Shown here: piece after piece, positions 1-8,310 of the stretch
Layout: the number at the start of each line of letters is the position of its first letter
Position numbering within the stretch: the stretch's first letter is position 1
Source of the DNA: DATCHW01 sp036508135
GTDB taxonomy: Bacteria > Bacteroidota > Ignavibacteria > Tepidaquicellales > Tepidaquicellaceae
Length of the DNA stretch: 64,000 nt
Assembly (NCBI GenBank): GCA_036508135.1
Contig: DATCHW010000259.1
Coordinates: forward strand, 310,001-374,000
Direction: 5' to 3'
The notes under the pieces: model-generated
The model's database searches: none
What the model was told of the DNA's origin: nothing
Seen by the model: the letters and a program-made list of their open reading frames with translations, nothing else
Made by a program: the position numbers and the translations under genes

Positions 1-1326
1 ATACCTGAAGAATAATCCAAGCAAGAAAGTCCCAAGCAATCCACCGTATGTAAAAGAAGCTATAGATAACCCAAGTTCTACAACGGGATTTTTTGAATCT
101 CTGAAAAGCATCGCTCCGCCGATTAAAACTATTCCCCAGATAAGGGTGAAAATTCTTGACCAGAATATTTCCCGTTTGGGGTTTGATGAAATATCCTTAA
201 ATGCGTTTTTAAATAAATCAAGATATGTGGAAGAGGCAAGCGAACTTATCGCGGAAGATAAAGTTCCCATAGCAGAAGCGAGCACCCCTGCAATCACAAT
301 ACCCGCGATTCCTATAGGTAGATTCTCAATTATGAACTTAGGGAAAATTTCATCAGAAGAAGTAAGTCTTATTCCTGTGGATTTCAGTATAAGCGAGTCA
401 TAAGCAGCTCCGTTATAAAAAGCATATAATGCGAGACCAATAAAGAGAAAAAATGCAAACTGTACAACGATTAAAGATGCATCGAGCATAAGTGCTTTCT
501 GACTATCCCTTTTTGATTTGCAACCGAGTAATCTCTGAACTAAAAGTTGATCAGTTCCATGAGATGCCATTGCAAGGAATGTACCCCCGAAAAGTGCCCC
601 GATTAAAGTATATGGTGATGCAAAAAATTCACCAAAACTATTCCCGAAATTAAAATTAAATAATTCAAATTTATTTTGCCCGTTTGAATGCGCTAAATTT
701 ATAACATCAGACATTCCATTCGGAAGGAAGCTAAAAATCACAAGAAGAGACGCAACAGCACCACCGATATATATGAACATTTGTATTACGTCCATCGCCA
801 CAACTGCTTTTAAGCCGCCTAGATAAGTATATATGAGGGTGAAAATACCTATGATTGCAATACTTACTGAATAATCCAATCCTGTTATTAAATGTACGGG
901 AATAGCAGTAGCAAATAACCTTACACCCGAAGCCAGAACTCTTGTTACTATAAAAACAGACGAGGATACTTTCCTGATCAAAAGACCAAATCTTTTTCCA
1001 AGAAAATCATAAGCTGTTTCTAAATTTCCTTTGTAATAAGCAGGAATGAAAAAGAATGTGACTAACATTCGTCCAATAAAATATCCAAAAACCAATTGAA
1101 GAAAAAAGAAATTATTTTTATACGCCAATCCGGGAATGCTAATGAAAGTGAGAGTACTAGTTTCTGATGCTACAATTGAGAAACCTACAGCCCACCAGGA
1201 TAATTTTTTACCACCAAGAAAATAATCGTCAGTATTTTTCTGTTTACCGGCAATATATATTCCATAAATTACACTCCCTATCAGGTAAACTATTACAATC
1301 AGGCTATCTATTAATGAAAATTGCAA
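1..1326 (-). CDS. Sodium:solute symporter family protein, C-terminus beyond the window edge
   Basis: Inner-membrane Na+-coupled solute transporter of the SSS (sodium/solute symporter) family; the substrate cannot be read from sequence. The reading frame is open from position 1326 to the left edge, 442 codons without a stop, with about eleven hydrophobic segments. The N-terminus (start-QFSLIDSLIVIVYLIGSVIYG) and the following KNTDDYFLGGK and WWAVGFSIVASETSTLTF stretches are the usual SSS TM1-TM2 signature. No ATG is available: an in-frame stop lies at 1336-1338, so the start is the TTG at 1324-1326, three bases after the stop of the upstream hydrolase gene. That spacing suggests co-transcription. 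The C-terminal part is outside the window, so completeness cannot be judged. Confidence 0.88.
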   Translation of the reverse strand, partial: MQFSLIDSLIVIVYLIGSVIYGIYIAGKQKNTDDYFLGGKKLSWWAVGFSIVASETSTLTFISIPGLAYKNNFFFLQLVFGYFIGRMLVTFFFIPAYYKGNLETAYDFLGKRFGLLIRKVSSSVFIVTRVLASGVRLFATAIPVHLITGLDYSVSIAIIGIFTLIYTYLGGLKAVVAMDVIQMFIYIGGAVASLLVIFSFLPNGMSDVINLAHSNGQNKFELFNFNFGNSFGEFFASPYTLIGALFGGTFLAMASHGTDQLLVQRLLGCKSKRDSQKALMLDASLIVVQFAFFLFIGLALYAFYNGAAYDSLILKSTGIRLTSSDEIFPKFIIENLPIGIAGIVIAGVLASAMGTLSSAISSLASSTYLDLFKNAFKDISSNPKREIFWSRIFTLIWGIVLIGGAMLFRDSKNPVVELGLSIASFTYGGLLGTFLLGLFFRY

Positions 1327-1328
1327 TA

Positions 1329-2174
1329 TTATAAATTAATTTTTTCGCTCAGAAAATAATTATCGTTTTTCAGATTTACTTTAACGCACTCAATAAAAGG
1401 GTCGTGCTCAAGAAAAATTAAATGGTTTTTCTCTGAGGCTTGTCTCAAATATGCTATTTTTTCATGGAGTGTGATTAAGGGCAATAAATCATAGCCCATA
1501 ATATAAGGTACAGAGATATGGGTTGCCATCGGAATCAGGTCTGCGGTATATATAATTGTATTAATATCATCAGATATCTTTACAATCTGCATATTCGGTG
1601 TATGACCATTAACAATGTTCAAACAAATAAAATCATCAAATTTGTAATTACCATCAATCGTGTTAAGAAGTTTATTTTCGGCAAGTATATTAAAATCCTC
1701 CGGGAAATAACTTGCTTCATCTCTTACAGTAGGGTTCATAGCCCATTCATACTGCTTTTTCTGCACGTAATGGACCGCGTTGGGAAAAGTTATTTTCAAT
1801 TGGAAATCATCATCGTAATAAGTGCAGCCTCCACAGTGATCGAAATGAAGATGAGTGAGAATCACATCGGTTATTTCTGAGGGTGAAATATTAATATTTT
1901 TAAGTGATGACTCGAGTGAATTGCTTGAGTAATCGACGGCATATATTTCGTTAAGCTTTTTAGATAACTTTTTCCCTACTCCTGTATCAATCAGTATTTT
2001 CCTTTTGCCGTTATCCAGAAGAAGAACCCGGTTACACATTTGAATTCTATTTAAATCATCTGATGGATTTGTTCTATTCCATAAAACTTTTGGAACGACA
2101 CCGAACATTGCTCCACCATCGAGTCTGAACAAACCCGTCTGTGTTGGTATAATATTATAATTTCCGATATTCAA
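1329..2174 (-). CDS. MBL-fold metallo-hydrolase
   Basis: Soluble metallo-beta-lactamase-fold hydrolase of 281 residues, probably with a two-metal centre. The metal-binding motif HLHFDH is at residues 108-113, followed by a His in NGHTPNMQ, an Asp in YTADLIPM and a last His in LEHDPF, so the full ligand set is present. No signal peptide is visible. The order of motifs resembles the lactonase/glyoxalase II-like branch, but the substrate cannot be told. It lies directly upstream of the symporter (two bases between stop and TTG start), so the two may act on or move the same compound; that is inference from spacing only. Confidence 0.87.
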   Translation of the reverse strand: MNIGNYNIIPTQTGLFRLDGGAMFGVVPKVLWNRTNPSDDLNRIQMCNRVLLLDNGKRKILIDTGVGKKLSKKLNEIYAVDYSSNSLESSLKNINISPSEITDVILTHLHFDHCGGCTYYDDDFQLKITFPNAVHYVQKKQYEWAMNPTVRDEASYFPEDFNILAENKLLNTIDGNYKFDDFICLNIVNGHTPNMQIVKISDDINTIIYTADLIPMATHISVPYIMGYDLLPLITLHEKIAYLRQASEKNHLIFLEHDPFIECVKVNLKNDNYFLSEKINL

Positions 2175-2231
2175 ATAATAACGAACCCAGCATTAAAATA
2201 ATAGAAACAAAAACAACTCTTTTGTTAAGTT

Positions 2232-2999
2232 TTAGAAAGATAACCTTAACCCCGTAAAGAAGGAATAATTTGTAGTCGTTATTTTATCTACTAATTTTGT
2301 ACTACCAAGATTATTTAATCCCCCATATTTAAAACTGGTTCCTAAAATCACACTAAGAGGATATGCAAAAACATAATTTGCGGTTAATGTCCCATTAAGA
2401 CCTAAATCGAAATTTTTATAACCCATCCCAGTTGGAAGATTATTTGGTGAGTTCAGTAGAATTCCAAGATATGGACCGCCATTAAACCATAAGCCGAACT
2501 TTTCCGTCAACATACCTCCAATATTGAAATTAAGGGGAATATCTAAATAGTTACTTGTAAAATAGCTGGTATTATTCGATTTAAAAGAAGAATCATTGAG
2601 ATTCGGAGGGATTACTGAAGGAGTAGTAACACCAAAACTTCTACCATCAAAAGTAAGTCCCGATGAAAAACTAACCATATTGAAAAGGTTTAAGTAAAAC
2701 AGAGCGCCTGTTGTATAACCTAATTTTGAAGTTGTTTTATATTCGCCCGTATTTGCTGCTGATGTTATATTTGCATTTGTTCCAGCGACACCAAGCTGAA
2801 AATCTACGTAAAAATCAATAAGTTTGTTAGTTTTGTAATTGAATTCCTTCTTTGCTAATTTATAGTCCCTTAAAAATTTTTCAACACTTGCTTTGCTTTT
2901 CATATCCGCTTTCTTTTTTCCATCGTCTCCTCCGTCAGCTTTTATGAAGTTAAAGGTGATTAATGAAATTGAAATTAAAATTAATAAGAATTGTTTCAT
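2232..2999 (-). CDS. Outer-membrane beta-barrel protein
   Basis: Predicted outer-membrane protein of 255 residues. Residues 1-21 form a Sec signal peptide (MKQFLLILISISLITFNF then KADGG). The rest shows alternating hydrophobic/polar strands rich in Gly, Asn and Tyr, ending in Phe (GLRLSF), as expected for a BamA-inserted barrel. A short lysine-rich stretch (about residues 25-50) precedes the barrel. The architecture resembles the small Bacteroidota porin-like/PorT-like barrels, but I see no specific family motif. The start codon overlaps the stop of the ABC-F gene by four bases and a GGAGA-type ribosome binding site lies inside that gene, so translation is probably coupled. Confidence 0.72.
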   Translation of the reverse strand: MKQFLLILISISLITFNFIKADGGDDGKKKADMKSKASVEKFLRDYKLAKKEFNYKTNKLIDFYVDFQLGVAGTNANITSAANTGEYKTTSKLGYTTGALFYLNLFNMVSFSSGLTFDGRSFGVTTPSVIPPNLNDSSFKSNNTSYFTSNYLDIPLNFNIGGMLTEKFGLWFNGGPYLGILLNSPNNLPTGMGYKNFDLGLNGTLTANYVFAYPLSVILGTSFKYGGLNNLGSTKLVDKITTTNYSFFTGLRLSF

Positions 3000-4966
3000 T
3001 TCTGTTCTCCTTCTTGATTTAGTTTTTCTATATTTGTTAAAATTTCTATCTCTGTATCCCAGAGAAAATTTAAATTTCCTAAATTTTCGAGAATATCCTT
3101 ATATTCATTTTTTAAATCAACTGCTTTATTTACATCTTTATAATAATTCTCATCCAACATTTCCTTTTCGATTTCATTTTTCCTATGTTCGTATTCTGAA
3201 ATTTCGTTTTCATATTTTTGAATTATTTTTTTATGCTTTGCAATTTGTTTTTTGTATTGTTTGTTTTTGTTTTTAACTTGTAGCCAGGTATTTTCTTTTG
3301 GTATATCTTCTCTATCGGCTTCAATTCCGGCTTTATCATATGAATATTGTTCTTCATTCATATGCTTAGAATTAAGATAATCAGAACTATTTCCTATAAA
3401 TATATTTATTTTTTTATTTTTAAACTCAATTACCTTGTTAACAATTCCATCAATAAATTCCCTGTCGTGAGAAACTATAATAACAGTTCCTTCATAATTT
3501 CGTAATGCTTCTTTCAGAATGTCTTTTGACGGAATATCGAGGTGATTGGTAGGTTCGTCAAGGATGAGGAAATTTGAAGGTTCTATAAGCATTTTTGCCA
3601 GTGCAAGCCTGGACTTTTCCCCACCGGATAATACTCCTATCTTTTTATAAACATCATCACCCTTGAATAAAAAGCCCCCGAGAATAGATCTCAGATTCAA
3701 AGGTGTCTGATTCTTCGATGTCCTTTCCATTGTTTCAAGAACTGAAAGTTCGTGGTCAAGTTCTTCTGCCTGATTTTGGGCAAAATATTTTTTCTCTACC
3801 AGATGACCATCTTTAACTATACCCGAGTCATATGGTTCGATTCCCGCAATTATACTGGATAAAGTAGATTTTCCTGATCCATTAACTCCAAGAAATGCAA
3901 TTTTCTCACCACGCTCAAAAACCAGGTTAATATCCTCAAGAACATTTTCTTTACCATCATAACTTTTAGAGAGATTTATAATTTCCATTACAATTTTTCC
4001 TGAATGCAGTGCTGACGGGAAAGAGAACTTTATGTGCTTATCATTTTCAATTTCCTCCAGCAAATCTATTTTATCAAGCATTTTGATACGGCTTTGAACA
4101 GCTTTTGCTTTTGTTGCTTTATAACGAAATCTTTCAATAAATTTTTCCTGTTCTTTGATATATCTTTGCTGGTTCCGTATCCGACTTTCTATCAGTTCTT
4201 TTCTTTTTTCCTTTTCGGCTACAAAAAAATCATAATTCCCGGAATATGAGGTTAAAGAACCACCGGATATTTCAATTGTTTTGTTTGTGATGTTATTGAG
4301 AAAATTTTTATCGTGTGAAACAATTAATATAGCTCCGGAATAATTGATGAGATAATTTTCCAGCCAAATTAGTGATTCAATATCCAAATGATTTGTAGGT
4401 TCATCAAGAAGCAATATTGAGGGATTTTGAAGGAGAAGTTTTGCTAATGCAATTCTCATTTGCCATCCACCACTAAACTCTTCTGATGGTCTGTTGAAAT
4501 CCTTATCCGGGAAACCTAGTCCCAGTAAAATTTTTTCAACTTTTGCATCGAGTTTATACCCTTCTAATAATTGATATTTCTCCTGGAGCTCAGAATATTC
4601 ATTAAGTAAATCCAAATATATTTCAGAGTTTTTTTCAACAGTGATTTCAATTTCATATTCAATGTCCTTTATTTCATTTCGTAAATACGTTAAATCTTCG
4701 GCAGAATCATAAACTTCCTGAAAAACAGTTTTTCCGGTAAGATTAACAGTTTCTTGAGGCAGATATCCTATTGTAGTATGTTTTGATATAACTATTTCAC
4801 CTGAATCAGACTGCTGAATTCCAAAGATTAGCTTCAAAAGAGTTGATTTCCCTGCTCCATTCGCACCTATTAATCCATATCTTTCTTTCCCTGAGACTCT
4901 TAAATTAATTCTATCAAATAGGTATCTTGTCCCATAATTTATCGTTATTTCAAAAAGTGATATCAA
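2996..4966 (-). CDS. ABC-F family ATPase (Uup/ABCF3-like)
   Basis: Cytosolic ABC-F protein of 656 residues; the family acts on the ribosome (translation factor or antibiotic protection) and has no membrane domain. Two complete nucleotide-binding domains are visible: Walker A GANGAGKS at 34-41, signature SGGWQ at 165-169 and Walker B ILLLDEPTNHLD at 184-195; then a second Walker A from 360, signature LSGGEKS at 446-452 and Walker B LILDEPTNHLD near 467-477. The charged linker between them (about 250-300, with RYKATKAKAVQSRIK) is the ABC-F interdomain arm. The C-terminus (about 560-650) is a lysine/glutamate-rich coiled coil, as in Uup-like members. No resistance role can be assigned. It precedes and overlaps the barrel gene. 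Confidence 0.93.
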   Translation of the reverse strand: MISLFEITINYGTRYLFDRINLRVSGKERYGLIGANGAGKSTLLKLIFGIQQSDSGEIVISKHTTIGYLPQETVNLTGKTVFQEVYDSAEDLTYLRNEIKDIEYEIEITVEKNSEIYLDLLNEYSELQEKYQLLEGYKLDAKVEKILLGLGFPDKDFNRPSEEFSGGWQMRIALAKLLLQNPSILLLDEPTNHLDIESLIWLENYLINYSGAILIVSHDKNFLNNITNKTIEISGGSLTSYSGNYDFFVAEKEKRKELIESRIRNQQRYIKEQEKFIERFRYKATKAKAVQSRIKMLDKIDLLEEIENDKHIKFSFPSALHSGKIVMEIINLSKSYDGKENVLEDINLVFERGEKIAFLGVNGSGKSTLSSIIAGIEPYDSGIVKDGHLVEKKYFAQNQAEELDHELSVLETMERTSKNQTPLNLRSILGGFLFKGDDVYKKIGVLSGGEKSRLALAKMLIEPSNFLILDEPTNHLDIPSKDILKEALRNYEGTVIIVSHDREFIDGIVNKVIEFKNKKINIFIGNSSDYLNSKHMNEEQYSYDKAGIEADREDIPKENTWLQVKNKNKQYKKQIAKHKKIIQKYENEISEYEHRKNEIEKEMLDENYYKDVNKAVDLKNEYKDILENLGNLNFLWDTEIEILTNIEKLNQEGEQK

Positions 4967-5070
4967 TTAAATAAATCATAATTTTTAAATATCATAAATA
5001 TAAGGTATTATAAGTATTAATAAAATTAAAATCTGTTTCTGCTATATGTTGATATCTGGCAATTTTACAT

Positions 5071-5104
5071 AAAAAAACCCTTTTGTTAATTAAAACAAAA
5101 GGGT
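5071..5104 (-). terminator. Rho-independent terminator of the glycan/hydrolase operon
   Basis: Perfect 11-bp stem (5077-5087 with 5094-5104) around a 6-nt loop. Read on the minus strand it is followed by seven T residues. It lies 23 bases after the stop of the S15-like hydrolase gene and ends the operon read from 12950. Confidence 0.85.
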
Positions 5105-5127
5105 CTAAAAATCAACTTCCAATTGAA

Positions 5128-7110
5128 CTATTTAATTATAGTCATCTTTTTCACTTCGGAAACATTCCACGCGGTAATTTTATAAAAATAAACACCAGAA
5201 GCGATATTTGTTGCATCCCATATTACTTCATGAATTCCTGAGGTTAAATTTTGATTAATAAGTATTGCAACTTCCCTGCCAACTAAATTATAAATTTTTA
5301 ATGTGACGTTACTACTATAATTATCCGGCACTTTAAATTGAATTGTTGTAGTTGGATTAAATGGATTCGGGAAATTTTGATATAACATTTTTTCCGGTAA
5401 TTCATTTTTCAGTACTATCAGTGAATTTTGACTACTCATTACTGGAATATTAATGCAAGTATTTCTCAGGTAAACGCTATTATTACTTGACGTCATTACA
5501 GGTAAAGCAAATGGATTTGTGCCAAGAAAAAGAGAATCATTTGGTGTCCAGTCTAAATTTGTTACTACTACCCGGATTTTACTTCCGGATTGAAATATAT
5601 GAGCATGTGCATTACCATTAATTAATTTTGCTTTTCTTAAATTTTTAGTATACTTCCGGTCAGTATAATTTACTCTGGTAACTAACTTTTGGATTCCATT
5701 GGAGAAAACTTCAAATATCTGAAAATTATATTGACATATATTAGCATCAGATGAATAATCTAAATTAATAGTTGGTGTTCCAATCATCTTTAATTTTGAA
5801 GTTAAAGGAACGGTTTCGAAATATATACTTGCAACTTTAAATCCTTCAGCAAAAGTTTTACCTGTGAATTCATCATTAACTGCATTTTGTAAAGTATAAT
5901 TTTTTTTAACATCGTTTTTCAAATCAATCTTTATATTATTATCACTAACTTGCTTAGATGTAAGTTTTTTATTTTCATTAAAATACAATTTCATATTGGT
6001 AGTACTTGGAGGCCATACTGTTGTACTGTCGTGAGAAAACGACCACATACCTTTTGAATTTGTCGGAGAAGTCGTAAAGGCATAATGATATCTCGGTCTG
6101 GTTATTATACCATTGTCAATTCCCCAAAGATAATAAAAAAACCATTCGTTGAAGAAATTCATATGCCAGATGTTTTCAACTCCTGAAGTATCTCCACCGT
6201 GACCCATAACTGCTCCATAATATGTTCTGTAAAATGGCTGTAACAATGATAACCCTTCAATAGACTGCCTTGCATTAAAGAAATAATCCTGCCACGAATT
6301 TTCTATTAACATCGGAACTTGATTAGAAGAAACTTTATTTTTGAAATCCCTATTCAATGGAACATAATATGCAAGACTATCCCATTTATCTGATACACCA
6401 CCTGTTGCATAAACCCAGTCGGACATTCTGGTTACAAGGGGTGTATATCTTGCGGTATCAGGCGTATAACCAATAGTCCATAGAAATGTCATTTTAATAG
6501 AGCCATTTTCTATCCAGCTGCTTGCAAATTCCGGTGAACCAAGTGCAGAAATAATCGAATTAACCTTCATACCATTACAGGCAGCCATATATGGTATTAA
6601 TGCTCCCTGAGAACCACCCATAATTAATACCTTAGAGCTATCCAGCCACGTAACAGTATCATGTTTAACATAATTCACAAATTCAATTAAATCTTGTGCT
6701 TCGGTAATACTTATTAAATTAGATAATCCTCCAGAATTTCCCTGACCTCGCATGCTGTAAGTATATACAACATAGCCATATGAAGCCTGGTCATGAGCAA
6801 ATTGTTCCAGAGTTTCTTTTCTGTCACCATATCCATGACACATAATAACACAAGGAAAACCATTTTTCCAGTTTAAATTGTGTTCAGAAGGATAAAACTT
6901 TGAACAATCTAATTGAACAGAATCTCTAAGAGTGAGCATGAAATCACCTTTTATTACCGTGCTGGTGGGATCCATTGGTCCGGAACCAATTCTTGGCAAC
7001 TGTGGCAATTGGTAATTATCCCTTAATTTATTGGTTTGTGCAAAAGTACTTGATATTAAAATTAAGCACATAAAAATGATAACTACAAAAAAAGGGTTTT
7101 TAATTTTCAT
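5128..7110 (-). CDS. T9SS-exported S15/CocE-like alpha/beta-hydrolase
   Basis: Secreted hydrolase of 660 residues. Signal peptide at 1-24 (cleavage after STFAQ). The alpha/beta-hydrolase core starts around residue 50: the oxyanion region CHGYGDRKE near 91-99, and the nucleophile elbow GGSQG at 165-169 with Ser167. The later layout (FNEWFFYYLWGIDNG, then a jelly-roll-like C-terminal domain) is that of X-Pro dipeptidyl-peptidase (S15)/CocE-NonD hydrolases. The last 85 or so residues are a type A T9SS sorting domain (FPNPFNPTTTIQF, ending GVYFYKITA...KKMTIIK), so it should be exported across the outer membrane. It is the last gene of the glycan operon, 44 bases after the epimerase. It could be a peptidase or an ester hydrolase; a role in processing the glycan is unproven. 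Confidence 0.85.
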   Translation of the reverse strand: MKIKNPFFVVIIFMCLILISSTFAQTNKLRDNYQLPQLPRIGSGPMDPTSTVIKGDFMLTLRDSVQLDCSKFYPSEHNLNWKNGFPCVIMCHGYGDRKETLEQFAHDQASYGYVVYTYSMRGQGNSGGLSNLISITEAQDLIEFVNYVKHDTVTWLDSSKVLIMGGSQGALIPYMAACNGMKVNSIISALGSPEFASSWIENGSIKMTFLWTIGYTPDTARYTPLVTRMSDWVYATGGVSDKWDSLAYYVPLNRDFKNKVSSNQVPMLIENSWQDYFFNARQSIEGLSLLQPFYRTYYGAVMGHGGDTSGVENIWHMNFFNEWFFYYLWGIDNGIITRPRYHYAFTTSPTNSKGMWSFSHDSTTVWPPSTTNMKLYFNENKKLTSKQVSDNNIKIDLKNDVKKNYTLQNAVNDEFTGKTFAEGFKVASIYFETVPLTSKLKMIGTPTINLDYSSDANICQYNFQIFEVFSNGIQKLVTRVNYTDRKYTKNLRKAKLINGNAHAHIFQSGSKIRVVVTNLDWTPNDSLFLGTNPFALPVMTSSNNSVYLRNTCINIPVMSSQNSLIVLKNELPEKMLYQNFPNPFNPTTTIQFKVPDNYSSNVTLKIYNLVGREVAILINQNLTSGIHEVIWDATNIASGVYFYKITAWNVSEVKKMTIIK

Positions 7111-7154
7111 AATGATTTTATATTCTATTCTTTAAAAATTTATTTTTTTCTTAT

Positions 7155-8288
7155 TTAAAAATCGTAATAATTTTTCAGGATTTCATAAATTAATTCACTG
7201 GTATTTCCATATCCATAAGTATAATCAAATTTTTCCTTTTTAATGTTGAATGAAAAAGAGCTTTCAACAAATTCTGCAACTTCTGAGTTGTTAAAAGATA
7301 AAAGTTTGGCATTTTTCTTTAAAACCTCCGGTCTTTCTGTAACTTTTCTTAAGACACCACACGGAATATTAAAAAACATTGATTCCTCCTGGAGCCCCCC
7401 GGAATCAGTTAAAATCATATTACTATTCCGAACAATACCAAGCATTTCAAAATAATCGTGAATTGGATTTCTGATTATCAAATTATCAGGATATTTTCCA
7501 TCAAACGCTTTATCGAAACCCTTTTTAATCAAAGGATTTGGATGCATCAGATGGATTATTCTAAGATTTCCAATTTTCTCTTTGATGATAAAATCTAATA
7601 TCCTGGCATAATCTCCAACATTGTTCCAGTTTTCTCTGCGGTGGAAAGTACTTAATATGAAATTATGGTCATTATTATCCTTTATTTTATTTTCATCAAT
7701 AAGTGTAACAATAGCATCATTAATCGTATTACCTACAATATAATTTTTATTTGCTTTAATCCCCTCTTTGATTAAATTATCATAACTAATATTAGTTGGG
7801 CAAAAGTTCAATGAGGACATTCTTCCAATTGATTCCCTATAGAATTCTTCAGGAAAAGGATTTTCATGATCAAATGTTCTTAACCCTGCTTCAACATGAA
7901 AAACAGGAATATGATTTAAGAATCCCCAAAGTGAACCTGTGTAAGCCGATGCGGTATCACCCTGAACAACAATTCCTGCTATATCTTTAATTTGCAGAGA
8001 AGAAGACTTTGAATTCAGTTTATTATTAAAATCTTTTAAAAGATGAGAAATAAACTCATTAAGATCTGTTGATCTGTTCGAAATTTCATCTGATATTATA
8101 TCAAATTTTAAATTAAGATGACTCAAAATATCATTGGAAATTGACTGCTGTGCAGTATTGAATAATACTGGATAAAATTCGTCGGACTTTTTAAGAATTC
8201 GATATAAAACAAATAATTTTATTATTTCCGGGCGTGTTCCAAAAAAGAACACAATAATCTTTTTGTTTTTAATTTCTTCGTAATTCAT
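7155..8288 (-). CDS. wecB: UDP-N-acetylglucosamine 2-epimerase
   Basis: Cytosolic enzyme interconverting UDP-GlcNAc and UDP-ManNAc. Visible signatures: GTRPEIIK at residues 17-24, QGDTASAYTGSL, HVEAGLRT, PFPEEFYRES, STFHRREN and TDSGGLQEES, all typical of non-hydrolysing WecB/MnaA epimerases. I place the start at the ATG at 8288, giving 377 residues, the usual family length; a longer frame from 8339 would add 17 atypical residues and overlap the upstream gene by 29 bases. With this start the gap to the glycosyltransferase C-half gene is 22 bases. In E. coli WecB supplies UDP-ManNAc to both ECA synthesis and the NfrAB glycan; the neighbouring NfrA/NfrB-like genes favour the latter role here. 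Confidence 0.92.
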   Translation of the reverse strand: MNYEEIKNKKIIVFFFGTRPEIIKLFVLYRILKKSDEFYPVLFNTAQQSISNDILSHLNLKFDIISDEISNRSTDLNEFISHLLKDFNNKLNSKSSSLQIKDIAGIVVQGDTASAYTGSLWGFLNHIPVFHVEAGLRTFDHENPFPEEFYRESIGRMSSLNFCPTNISYDNLIKEGIKANKNYIVGNTINDAIVTLIDENKIKDNNDHNFILSTFHRRENWNNVGDYARILDFIIKEKIGNLRIIHLMHPNPLIKKGFDKAFDGKYPDNLIIRNPIHDYFEMLGIVRNSNMILTDSGGLQEESMFFNIPCGVLRKVTERPEVLKKNAKLLSFNNSEVAEFVESSFSFNIKKEKFDYTYGYGNTSELIYEILKNYYDF

Positions 8289-8310
8289 AAGATAATACGA
8301 TTTAAATTTT

